Of a stretch of DNA of 64,000 nucleotides, positions 31,568-40,414 are shown in pieces. The notes under the pieces are model-generated. The model did no database searches, was not told the DNA's origin, and saw only the letters and a list, made by a program, of their open reading frames with translations. Location of the stretch: NCBI GenBank assembly GCA_023091665.1, contig JALJCQ010000016.1, positions 434,001 through 498,000 of the forward strand, written 5' to 3'. Positions within the stretch are counted from its first letter, which is position 1. Every line of letters starts with the position of its first letter. The translations under genes were made by a program, and so were the position numbers. This stretch comes from Pythium myriotylum. Lineage: Eukaryota; Oomycota; Peronosporomycetes; Pythiales; Pythiaceae.

Positions 31568-32458
31568 ATGCAAGAGGGGATGTCGGCGAGCACGGCGTCG
31601 CTGCTTGGCGGCTGGTCCGAGGCGCAAGTCGTGCTGCTGGTTCTCGCGCTCATGCTCGTGGGCGTCGCGCTTCTCTCATACTTCGTGATCGCGCCAGAGT
31701 GCGAAAAACGGTTCGAGAAGCAGTATGCCGCGATTGTCCAAGAGGCAGTTGCGCTCCACACTAAATGCGCGCGCCCGCCGGCCGTGCGTGCGCAGTCGTG
31801 TAAGAGACTGCTCTCTGCGACGTCGAAGATCTGCGAGCGACGCGTGCCCTTAGAGCCACAGGACATGGAAGCCGCATTCAGCGACGACGAGGCGAGCAGC
31901 ACCGACTCGGAGCCCGTAGATACGCTTCGGCGATCAAGCAAAGCCGTGGACTTGTCGCGGAGACGCAAGAGTGAGAGCGACGCACTCAAGCAGGCAAGCA
32001 TAAACAAGGCCGAGATGCTGCGCCGGCGCGTGCTGCTGCGCAAGCTAGAGGAAGAGATCGACGGCGCGATCCAAGAGACTAATGCGCGCACAGGCCATCA
32101 GACCCCGCACAAGCAACGTTCGATGCGGCTACTGCGCCGCGACTCGCTTGGGTTCTCGGACGACCGGCTCAAAGAGATCCAGGAGCACTCGGTGGACTGC
32201 GCAACCGAACTGGAGCTGCTAGCCAAGGCGACGGACCCGACAGTCATCCGCAAGGCGCTGACGACCGTACTTGACGTGCTCACGTTCTATTCGTCCGTGG
32301 ACCATCGCGACATGAACAAGGTTACGGTCTTTTGCAACTCGCTGCTCAAGCACGACGGACTGAACCACTTACGGAGCCTCGAGAGCGCCGAGGACGCCGA
32401 GACGCGGACCCTCGCGAACCAGATCATCGAGAAGGCAGTGCCGGCGATCTGGCACTGA
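31568..32458 (+). CDS. unknown single-pass membrane protein with helical C-terminal domain
   Basis: Single-exon gene, 296 aa from the ATG at 31568. A transmembrane helix lies near the N-terminus (VVLLVLALMLVGVALLSYFVI, about residues 20-40). The middle is charged, Ser/Arg-rich and contains an acidic SDDEASSTDSE patch, likely disordered and phosphorylatable. The C-terminal 100 residues are helical and read like armadillo/HEAT-type units: ATDPTVIRKALTTVLDVLTF, MNKVTVFCNSLLKHDGL, DAETRTLANQIIEKAV. With the short N-terminus outside or lumenal, most of the protein would face the cytosol and could be a scaffold. I do not recognise the family. GC-rich codon use and a continuous frame support a real gene. 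Confidence 0.65.
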   Translation: MQEGMSASTASLLGGWSEAQVVLLVLALMLVGVALLSYFVIAPECEKRFEKQYAAIVQEAVALHTKCARPPAVRAQSCKRLLSATSKICERRVPLEPQDMEAAFSDDEASSTDSEPVDTLRRSSKAVDLSRRRKSESDALKQASINKAEMLRRRVLLRKLEEEIDGAIQETNARTGHQTPHKQRSMRLLRRDSLGFSDDRLKEIQEHSVDCATELELLAKATDPTVIRKALTTVLDVLTFYSSVDHRDMNKVTVFCNSLLKHDGLNHLRSLESAEDAETRTLANQIIEKAVPAIWH

Positions 32459-32624
32459 AAACGGCCAAGTGGCTCTACAATCTTTGATTCTTTTGACCGG
32501 AGGCAAGCTCATCGCCCCCGAGGGCTCCCAGCGCCGAGGGAGCTGTAGATCCGAATTGACAAGTTAACGTATAAAGCGCTCGGAATTTAATATATATGTA
32601 TGCTCTCTCTTCCTGCTGAGAACC

Positions 32625-33152
32625 TCAGTCGCGACGCTTCTTGTCCAAGCCCGAGTAGCCGTTGCGAAGCATAACCGCGAGTGCGCCACGGAGGCCGAGT
32701 CGCATAAGCGAGCCGCCGCAAAGGAACACGTTGCCGATAGTCGTCGGCACGGTCTTGACCGACCAGATGACGAGCGTCTTAGGCGTGTCACTGCTCGTGT
32801 CCTTGACGAAGCACACATAGCCGATGTGGTCCTTCGCGGGGATCGGGCCGTACTGCAGCAGCTTGTAGAGCACCGAGGGAATGGCCTCGTCATCGTTCTC
32901 ACTCGGCTCACCCGCCGAGAGGATCTCCTCGTGGATGCCCAGCGGGACCTTGCGGATATGGCCCCGCATACCGCGCCCGACTCCAGGACGAAGCTCGCCG
33001 ACAGCCACGCCCTTCCAGACGTGCTCGATGAAGGCGTCGAACGCCTCGCCTGGGGTTGCAGAGACGAGCCGCGTCACTACGATCTCCTGACCGTCGTGGT
33101 CCGTGTAGCGCTCGAACGCCTCGGGGTCGATGTATCGCGTCGGACTGCTCAT
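32625..33152 (-). CDS. SRPBCC/polyketide cyclase-like lipid-binding fold protein
   Basis: Single-exon gene, 175 aa. The layout matches the START/SRPBCC helix-grip fold: an early strand EIVVTRLVSATPGEAFDAFI with the amphipathic first helix, then GMRGHIRKVPLGIHEEIL, a middle strand region (GYVCFVKDTSSDTPKTLVIW) and a long C-terminal helix (SLMRLGLRGALAVMLRNG). No signal peptide is seen, and it ends KKRRD. Such proteins bind hydrophobic ligands; the ligand cannot be read from sequence. It converges with the preceding membrane-protein gene, with about 165 bp between stops. The assignment rests on fold pattern rather than a strict motif. Confidence 0.6.
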   Translation of the reverse strand: MSSPTRYIDPEAFERYTDHDGQEIVVTRLVSATPGEAFDAFIEHVWKGVAVGELRPGVGRGMRGHIRKVPLGIHEEILSAGEPSENDDEAIPSVLYKLLQYGPIPAKDHIGYVCFVKDTSSDTPKTLVIWSVKTVPTTIGNVFLCGGSLMRLGLRGALAVMLRNGYSGLDKKRRD

Positions 33153-33449
33153 GATCTCGCCACTTCACTTGTGTCTGCTCTCCCGACGTGGATGTGACGT
33201 GATGGTTGGATCTGCCCGTTGGATCGTGGTCTGATTGGAGGGAAGTACCCGTTCTTGGCCAATGAGAAGATCTTTCAGATCCAAAGATGCCATGAGAGAC
33301 TTCAAGGTAACGTTATCACCTTTGGATGGATACGTTGGTGGGTGATTGGCGGGGTTTATTCTAATAGTTTCGGATTATTAGTGATCATTGCTGAAGCTCT
33401 ATCAAGTTGTGTACAGTAGCAGGGTCTCCAAGACTGTTTGTCAAAGTTT

Positions 33450-34970
33450 TCACCCTCGGTAGCCGTTTTTGAGCATCTCGCTCCGCTTGCGACGGTGGAC
33501 GATCGAGCCGAAGAACGTGAGAGCTGCGGTAGCCATGGTTGTGAGGGTAGCGACGATGCACCAAGCGACGGGAGACAGCCCAAGCATCTTCTTGTCGCCT
33601 CCTCCTTCGACTACGAGCTTGGCTGTTCCCTTAATGGCTCCAAGGGGGATCACAGGAAATACGTTGAGGCCGCAGTTAAGCTTGGAGTCTATCTTCAAAC
33701 GCATGAACCCTTTCTCACCCCACGAAAATCCGTACGAGTTCTTCAAGATCCAGTAATCTGTCGAGCCCTCAGTTCCGTAGCCAACGATGACAATCGCGTG
33801 GTCAACCTTGGAACTGGATGAGATGTCTCCGTTGTCCGGACACTCGTAGATGCCGCCCTTGTAGTCCTTGAAGGAGCTCCCAGAATTGATGGCGGCTGAG
33901 ACAGGCTGCTGATCAAGGACGAGCTTCAGTAGCTGAGTGGCATCCTTCGTCACAGAGCAGTCCTTTCCCATGGCCTGCTTCCAGTCTGTGATAGTGGCCG
34001 AGGCATTCGCGCTCGTGCGAACACAACTCTTGTTTCGCTCAGCTTCTGTACGTGGAGCGTGGGTAGTTTTCGACTGAATTCCGGGTACAAGCGACAGCCC
34101 GGACGACGTCTCTGCGTACGGAAGCACGAGTTCACTCAAAAGACCAAGCTGGGTCCTGGCAGCATCGTTGAAGGCCGCGTGGGTCATTCCGCCTTCGCAG
34201 CCATTGTTGTGCGAAGCCCATTTCGTCGTTGTGTTCATCCACGGAGCGCCAGATACGCCGCCTTCAGCCCAGCAGTACTCGAAAGTTGCTGTCATATTAC
34301 TTCGAGAGCAGTCCAGAAACTGCTGTGGCGACAACGCGAGAGGAGAGGAGTCCGAGTTCACAGCCACAGCAGTCTCAATAGCATCACTCGCAGCGAAGGC
34401 CCAACAAGAACCACACTTGTTCTGACTCTTCACAGGAGTGCACACGTTCTTCTGCAACGGATTGTTCGTCGAGCACCAGTCCAACGACGTCGGCAACGTA
34501 TCCAATTGACGCTGCGTCTCCGATGCCAGCTTCCGGGTCTGCTCCTCCAGACGACGGCGCTGTCGCGCGTGGACCTCCTGCTGCACAAACTCACGGGCGC
34601 TCTGTGTGCGCGTATCATCCAGATACAAGTGGCGCTCGTTCACGCCCATCGCGTACGGGAACTCGATGCCTTGCAGTCTCGCGTGGCGGTACACATCCTC
34701 GATGTACTGCACGTGCATCTCGAGTCGTCGGCGCGGGATCTCGTCCTCCTCGATGTCGAGCTGTTCTGAGACCATGAGTTGGCGCATCATCTCGTGGCTG
34801 CCGACGGCGTTGCCGCGGCTGTCGGCCCAGAGGCATCGCTCGTAGTTGTCGCCGTCGCAGCCGACGAGTGTGCCGATGGTGCCTGTCTCGCGGGCGGCGA
34901 CGGCTGAGGAGGCGAGCGCGATAGCGCCGTGGAGAAGCACGGCGCTCGTCCAGACTCGCGAGGTGACCAT
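33450..34970 (-). CDS. C1A papain-like cysteine protease with C-terminal membrane anchor, copy 1
   Basis: Intronless, 506 aa from the ATG at 34970 that opens a signal peptide (MVTSRVWTSAVLLHGAIALA). The pro-region (to about residue 155) includes IEDVYRHARLQGIEFPYAMG and a basic stretch where maturation could occur. The mature domain has the oxyanion Gln in PVKSQNKCGSCWAFAA with the nucleophile Cys189, His391 in VDHAIVIVGYG and Asn411 in WILKNSYGFSWGEKGF. After the protease domain there is a transmembrane helix (about residues 466-492) and a basic tail (HRRKRSEMLKNGYRG), so this is a type I membrane protease rather than a soluble lysosomal cathepsin. The 5' portion is nearly identical to the next copy. 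An in-frame upstream extension to 35084 lacks a signal peptide and is rejected. Confidence 0.88.
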   Translation of the reverse strand: MVTSRVWTSAVLLHGAIALASSAVAARETGTIGTLVGCDGDNYERCLWADSRGNAVGSHEMMRQLMVSEQLDIEEDEIPRRRLEMHVQYIEDVYRHARLQGIEFPYAMGVNERHLYLDDTRTQSAREFVQQEVHARQRRRLEEQTRKLASETQRQLDTLPTSLDWCSTNNPLQKNVCTPVKSQNKCGSCWAFAASDAIETAVAVNSDSSPLALSPQQFLDCSRSNMTATFEYCWAEGGVSGAPWMNTTTKWASHNNGCEGGMTHAAFNDAARTQLGLLSELVLPYAETSSGLSLVPGIQSKTTHAPRTEAERNKSCVRTSANASATITDWKQAMGKDCSVTKDATQLLKLVLDQQPVSAAINSGSSFKDYKGGIYECPDNGDISSSSKVDHAIVIVGYGTEGSTDYWILKNSYGFSWGEKGFMRLKIDSKLNCGLNVFPVIPLGAIKGTAKLVVEGGGDKKMLGLSPVAWCIVATLTTMATAALTFFGSIVHRRKRSEMLKNGYRG

Positions 34971-35758
34971 GTCGATGGATCGATAGGAGGCACGTCGCGG
35001 ACTGACTGCTGAGGAGCTCCGCAGCTTGAACGCACTGAGATCGACAGCATCATTGCGATCAAATGGCCAGTTGCAGGACCACAATCACACAAGGGGTCGG
35101 GGAGGCGGTTCGATTGACGTTAAGGTAGTGGACTATCTGTTGTTCGGCTGCATGATCTGAGAATTGGAACTTAGATATGACAGGTATCTATGACAGAGAC
35201 AGGACGAAGTGACTTTCGGTGAAATTTGGTTTTAGAATTTTGAGAAAGCTGAAGTAATCCGGCCGGCAAGTCAACATAGGCAACCAGTCGAGTCCATGTC
35301 GTCAACCGCCGTTCGCCTCATCGACGCACTGTACACACTCTCGTTCTCTACGAGAGATTGCAAAAGAGAGAACCTCGTGGTCCAGAGTGCATTACTTCAC
35401 GCCGACCCCACGTGGATCACAAAAATGTAGCCATGCGAGACGAGTCAAACCTGAAGCGTCATGGGTACCCGTCATTAGAGCGGGAGACACCTTTCATGGC
35501 TAATCGACTGCGTGAGGTTCGATATCCGAGACGCTGAAGACCAGCAAGAGCTGTCTCCCGTCTAATGAAAATTGCAGACCAGCTCCTTTTTGTTGTTTAG
35601 CTTTATTAGTGTACATCAAAATCCGCATACTTGTGATGGATGTGTCTGGTGAAACGCGCATTGTGGCTACTTCAAAAACCGGCCCACAGATAGCAAGGGT
35701 TCGATCGAGAGCTCGAAGGCCCCCAGGTTTGCAAGATCGTGAAGACCAGCAAACAGAT
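34971..35758. other. intergenic region between C1A copies 1 and 2
   Basis: 788 bp between the start of copy 1 and the stop of copy 2. It contains an imperfect inverted repeat (35474-35566, listed separately). No gene is recognised. Confidence 0.5.
35474..35566. repeat. imperfect inverted repeat, about 93 bp
   Basis: The left arm is 16 bases (ATTAGAGCGGGAGACA) at 35474-35489 and the right arm is 15 bases (TGTCTCCCGTCTAAT) at 35552-35566. They are complementary apart from one extra base in the left arm and enclose about 62 bp. This could be a remnant of a miniature inverted-repeat element or a long hairpin. Confidence 0.5.
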
Positions 35759-37279
35759 CTAGCCTACGACGACGTCCTTCTTCATGGCTCGACGAGCGCG
35801 GCGCTGCACGATGGCACCGAAGAAAGTGAGGACTGCTGTAGCAATAGTGACCACAGCCGCGATGGCACACCACATAAATGGGGAGAGCCCAAGCATAAGC
35901 TTGGCACCACCGCCCTGAACAACTAGCTTCGCCGATCCCTTTGTCGCTCCCAACGGAATGACGGGGAAAATGTTGACACCACAGTTGAGCTTGGAGTCAG
36001 CCTTCAGTCGGATAAAACCCTTCTCGCCCCACGAGAACCCGTACGAGTTCTTCAAGATCCAATAATCTGTCGATCCTTCAGTGCCGTAGCCAACAAGCAC
36101 AATTGCGTGGTCAACCTTAGAACTGTCGGAGAAGTCTCCGTTGTTTGGGCACTCGTAAATACCACCCTTGTAGTCCTTAAAGGAGCTCCCGGAGTTGATC
36201 GCAACAGAAATGGGTTGCTTTTGGAGAGCAAGCTTGAGTAGCTGGCTGGCGTCCTTGGATGCCGAGCAGTCCTTCCCAACCGCCTGGCCCCAGTCAGTGA
36301 TCGTTGCCGAGGCGTTCGCACTGGTATGAACACAACTCTTGTTGCGCTCGGCTTCCGTTTTGGGAGCATGGGTAGCTGTCGAAGTGAAGCCTGGAACAAG
36401 GCTAAGATCGGTTGTCGTCTCCGTGTATGGCAAAACAAGTTCACTCAACAGGCCAAGCTGCAGGATAGCGGCATCAGCAAATGCACCGTGCGTCATCCCA
36501 CCGTCACAACCATTGTTCTCCGAGGCCCATTTCATCTCCTTCTGCAGCCAGGCAGAGCCACTCACACCGCCTTCGGCCCAGCAATACTGGAACGTAGCGG
36601 TCATCTGACGACGTGAACAGTCCAGAAACTGCTGTGGCGACAACGCGAGAGGAGAGGAGTCCGAGTTCACAGCCACAGCAGTCTCAATAGCATCACTCGC
36701 AGCGAACGCCCAACAAGAGCCACACTTGTTCTGACTCTTCACAGGAGTGCACACGTTCTTCTGCAACGGATTGTTCGTCGAGCACCAGTCCAACGACGTC
36801 GGCAACGTATCCAATTGACGCTGCGTCTCCGATGCCAGCTTCCGGGTCTGCTCCTCCAGACGACGGCGCTGTCGCGCGTGGACCTCCTGCTGCACAAACT
36901 CACGGGCGCTCTGTGTGCGCGTATCATCCAGATACAAGTGGCGCTCGTTCACGCCCATCGCGTACGGGAACTCGATGCCTTGCAGTCTCGCGTGGCGGTA
37001 CACATCCTCGATGTACTGCACGTGCATCTCGAGTCGTCGGCGCGGGATCTCGTCCTCCTCGATGTCGAGCTGTTCTGAGACCATGAGTTGGCGCATCATC
37101 TCGTGGCTGCCGACGGCGTTGCCGCGGCTGTCGGCCCAGAGGCATCGCTCGTAGTTGTCGCCGTCGCAGCCGACGAGTGTGCCGATGGTGCCTGTCTCGC
37201 GGGCGGCGACGGCTGAGGAGGCGAGCGCGATAGCGCCGTGGAGAAGCACGGCGCTCGTCCAGACTCGCGAGGTGACCAT
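35759..37279 (-). CDS. C1A papain-like cysteine protease with C-terminal membrane anchor, copy 2
   Basis: Intronless, 506 aa, the same length as copy 1. Signal peptide, pro-region and the first part of the protease domain through ALSPQQFLDCSR are almost identical to copy 1. The rest has many substitutions but keeps all active-site motifs: KCGSCWAFAA, VDHAIVLVGYG and WILKNSYGFSWGEKGF. The C-terminal transmembrane helix (FMWCAIAAVVTIATAVLTFFG) is followed by a basic tail (VQRRARRAMKKDVVVG). The frame is open upstream to 37501, but that extension translates a GA microsatellite as a Ser-Leu run, so the signal-peptide ATG at 37279 is preferred. Family knowledge: papain-like peptidases cleave proteins; a surface-bound form would act outside the cell. 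Confidence 0.88.
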   Translation of the reverse strand: MVTSRVWTSAVLLHGAIALASSAVAARETGTIGTLVGCDGDNYERCLWADSRGNAVGSHEMMRQLMVSEQLDIEEDEIPRRRLEMHVQYIEDVYRHARLQGIEFPYAMGVNERHLYLDDTRTQSAREFVQQEVHARQRRRLEEQTRKLASETQRQLDTLPTSLDWCSTNNPLQKNVCTPVKSQNKCGSCWAFAASDAIETAVAVNSDSSPLALSPQQFLDCSRRQMTATFQYCWAEGGVSGSAWLQKEMKWASENNGCDGGMTHGAFADAAILQLGLLSELVLPYTETTTDLSLVPGFTSTATHAPKTEAERNKSCVHTSANASATITDWGQAVGKDCSASKDASQLLKLALQKQPISVAINSGSSFKDYKGGIYECPNNGDFSDSSKVDHAIVLVGYGTEGSTDYWILKNSYGFSWGEKGFIRLKADSKLNCGVNIFPVIPLGATKGSAKLVVQGGGAKLMLGLSPFMWCAIAAVVTIATAVLTFFGAIVQRRARRAMKKDVVVG

Positions 37280-37761
37280 GTCGATGGATCGATAGGAGCG
37301 AATCGGATATGTGTGGATATGTCGCGGGGCGACAGCGAGAGAGAGAGAGAGAGAGAGCGAGGGAGGAGCTGACTGCCTGCGACGATCCGGCGATGAACCG
37401 CGGACGTAATGGCGGATCGGAGGAGCCGTAAGGGAGTGTCGCAAGGAGAGCTGGACCAACAGCTCTCGTGGCACCCAGGTCCTAATTTGGATTTCAGCCA
37501 ATGAGGGCGATCTGTTCCAAGTGAAAACTGACTCTTCTTCCTTCGAAACAACGACACAACGAAGCGTTCCTCAACTGTCGGCCTGGGTGCACTGAAGTCT
37601 GTAACCCACCGACAGCAAGAGGGTAACCCTCATTGGATCTCACAAAGACACAAATGACGGCGGCCGTGAGAACGTGATAGTGCACTTAGCGTACTGTATT
37701 TCTGCATTTATAGGAAGAGAGAAAGGACCGACGTGGGAGACAACGTAAGCGGACGCCTCGC
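37280..37761. other. intergenic region between C1A copies 2 and 3
   Basis: 482 bp. It contains a GA dinucleotide run (37336-37358) just upstream of copy 2 and otherwise no recognised gene. Confidence 0.5.
37336..37358. repeat. (GA)n microsatellite
   Basis: About eleven GA units in a row, roughly 57-80 bp upstream of the copy 2 protease start codon. It lies just beyond the point where the two C1A promoters stop matching. Confidence 0.85.
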
Positions 37762-39298
37762 CTACGTGTATGCCTGCGTGTAGCGCTGGTACTCAGCGGC
37801 ACCGGTGGCTTGGGCTCGCACAGAGTCACGACGCTTGCGGGCGAAGAAGACACCCACAGTGGTCGCGATCGCAGTGGCGACTGACACCACGACCGCGATC
37901 GCGATCCACGCTCCCGAGCTGAGGCCCACGAACTTGACAGCACCACCTCCGTCCACAGTCACAGTGGCTGCACTCGCTGAAGCTCCGGTTGGAATAACGG
38001 GGAAAATATTGAGGCCGCAGTTCACCTTCGTGTCTGCAATAAGCTTCAGGAAGCCACTGGCACCCCACGAGCCGCCGTACGAGTTCTTCAGAATCCAATA
38101 GTCGCCGACAGACGCATCATTGCCGTAGCCTACTAGAAGGAGAGCATGGTTGACGTCGTCCTTCGAAGAAAGGTTTCCGCTGTTCGGACACGAGTAGAAA
38201 CCGCCTTTGTAGTCCTTGAACGGATCAGCAGAGTTGATCGCGACAGCGATGGGTTGCTTCAAGAGGGCGGTCTTCAGCAGTGTGCTAGCATCGCTGCTCG
38301 CCGTGCAATCCTTGCCAACGACTTGATCCCAGCCGGTGATACTTGCCACACTCTTATTTGACGAGCGGATGCAAGCCGTAGTGGAGTTTCCGTTATCGTC
38401 ATCGTACGGCATTTCAATGCTAGGGAGGAGTCCCATCTGATACTGCGCGGCGTCCAAGAAGGCGCCGTGGGTCATACCGCCGTTACAGCCGTTGTTCGTA
38501 GACTTCCACTTGATAGTCTCAGATACCCACGGAGATCCGCTCACACCATCCTTTGCCCAACAGTACGTAAATGTCTGTTCAGTTGTGCTGTTGCTGCAGG
38601 AGAGGAACTGCTGTGGAGATAGCGCAACTGCTTGACTCTGGTTTGCAGCAATAGCGACGGCAGTTTCAATGGCATCCGACGCTGCAAAGGCCCAACAACT
38701 GCCGCACTTCTCTTGGCTTTTTACTGTGGAGCAAACGCTGTGTCCTCGTGGGTTCTCACTTGTGCACCAGTTGAGAGAGGTGGCGAAATTCGAGTTCGAA
38801 CCGGAAGAGGATGACGCCATGAATGCGGACCTCGCTAAGCGTCTCGATCGAGTCGACCCCGCGTTGATCTCACGGTGAACGAATGCTTGGGGAAGAGAGG
38901 AGCGGTCCTGGCTGTCTCCGAGGTGGCGCTCGTTTACTCCCATGAGGTAGTGAAATTCATGGCCGAGTGACTGCGCGTACGTGTGAACATCTACAACGGA
39001 GAGGAAGACCTATGAGATGTTAAGTTGGCGATACTATTCCTTGAGACAGTTCACCTTCGAGGTAGTTCATGTGACGCTCGAGGTTTCTTCTGGCCTTGGC
39101 GGCCGCCTTCGACTCGGCGCCTCCTGAGAGATGGCGCTGGATCATGAGCTCGCGCAGCTCGCGTCCGGAGACCAGGCGTCCGTCGCCCGTCGCCCACATG
39201 CAGGCGTCCTCGCATGCCACGAGCGTACCCATGGAATGGGTCGAGTCGGCCGCCGCGATCGCAGCGGTGGCTGAGAGAACCGCAGCGTGGAGTCTCAT
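37762..39298 (-). CDS. C1A papain-like cysteine protease with C-terminal membrane anchor, copy 3
   Basis: CDS complement(join(37762..38990,39055..39298)), 490 aa, one 64 bp intron absent from copies 1 and 2. A short signal peptide begins MRLHAAVLSATAAIAAADS. The intron splits the pro-region at the conserved YLED/VHTYAQ junction, equivalent to YIED/VYRHAR in the other copies. Catalytic motifs: KCGSCWAFAA (Cys), VNHALLLVGYG (His) and WILKNSYGGSWGASGF (Asn). The C-terminal helix (AWIAIAVVVSVATAIATTVGVFFA) and the tail ARKRRDSVRA again give a type I anchor; the tail is longer and ends with two Tyr. It is clearly the most diverged of the three, so copies 1 and 2 arose or were homogenised later. 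Confidence 0.88.
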
Positions 39299-40414
39299 GG
39301 CAGAAGGAAACGAAATGGCACGCTGAGAAGAGGTCTCTTCGCAACTGCGGCTCGCCCGAAGCCACGGAGAGATCGTCCAAGTTGAGACAACTTGGTCTGT
39401 GACCACGAGAGAAGCAGTCTCCCGTGTCTAAAACATGTTGGGAAAATTGGCCAGACGTTGGACTCGCTCGACTCGAAAAATGGTCAGGGGACAGCACGGA
39501 GGGATGATCCCTCAATAGTTAGGTGAAACCGAATTACAGGAAGTGGGGGCGACATCAATGGAGTGATGATGTTGCTCTGGCGTTCCGGCAGCTGACCTCA
39601 TCCTACGAAAGCGCTTTTTTTATATTTTTCAAAACTAATGTGGGTCACACCGATGACCTCTACTAAACGAACTACAGTACAGTAGTTTGCTTAACGAAGG
39701 AGTAGCTGTACTTCATACGTTGAAGTTGCCTGATGAATACGTAACCGGCGGGAGCCATTCTGATGGTGGGCGGAGATTCCCTGACGGCTCAGGAAGATTC
39801 TGCCTTGTTGCTGCTTCCTATTCTTGGGCTCGTGACACGCGCCGCTGGTCTCAGCCTCTCGCCGCCTATCCTCAGCGAAAAAGATCAGACGGCAATGGCG
39901 TATAGGTAATCCGCGTTTATATGGTGTTTAGTATGGGGCTGCAAACATAGGTGTATGGGCAAACGAGCAGACCCCATCCTAAAGGAGTTGATTCGGCGCT
40001 CTGTTCTGGAGGGTTGTCGGCCTGTAGGTAAGGATCCCGAGCCATTGCGATGGTGATGGATGGGGCGGAACTAGAAACTGCACAGAAACCACAAGAGTCT
40101 TCAAATGGGAGCACGGACGAAATTGTCATCATCCACCAGCGCGTAAGATTCAGTTGGCAACTGGTTCCCGGCCTCGCACGTTTCCTCCGCGTCGTTGGTG
40201 ACGCCGAAACATCTGGTCTCGCTGTTGTGTTGGTGGAGGATCGACCAAGTTGGTCCAAGCAGACCAACCAGCGCGACCCAACACAATCAATCTGTGTCTC
40301 CGGTGCGACAGTCTCCTAGTCTGCATCGAATCTTGATCGTGGTGTGGCCGAGCCCTGAGCAACATCTCATTTCGACAACCGACAGATTCAGACGTTGCCA
40401 ACTCACTCGACACG
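39299..40414. other. divergent intergenic region, C1A copy 3 and carrier gene
   Basis: 1,116 bp between divergent start codons. It has a T-rich run near 39598-39625 and scattered open frames up to about 110 codons with no recognised domain. I find no supportable gene; it probably holds two promoters. Confidence 0.45.
40365..40376 (+). promoter_or_regulatory. possible oomycete Inr-like element
   Basis: The word TCTCATTTCGAC lies about 40-50 bp before the carrier start codon. It resembles the TCA-plus-pyrimidine core of the oomycete initiator; this rests on motif likeness only. Confidence 0.3.

Noticed and set aside
34059..34769. Long + strand open frame of 236 codons
   Set aside because: It lies wholly antisense to the first C1A protease, whose motifs are intact. 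It also reappears antisense to copy 2 only where the two are identical.
35505..35540. GGTTCGATATCC, a second T-loop-like word
   Set aside because: The T-stem would not pair and no cloverleaf is possible. It lies inside the inverted repeat instead.
37280..37501. N-terminal extension of C1A copy 2 to 580 residues
   Set aside because: The extra 74 residues translate the GA microsatellite as Ser-Leu repeats. The signal peptide starts at the internal ATG shared with copy 1.
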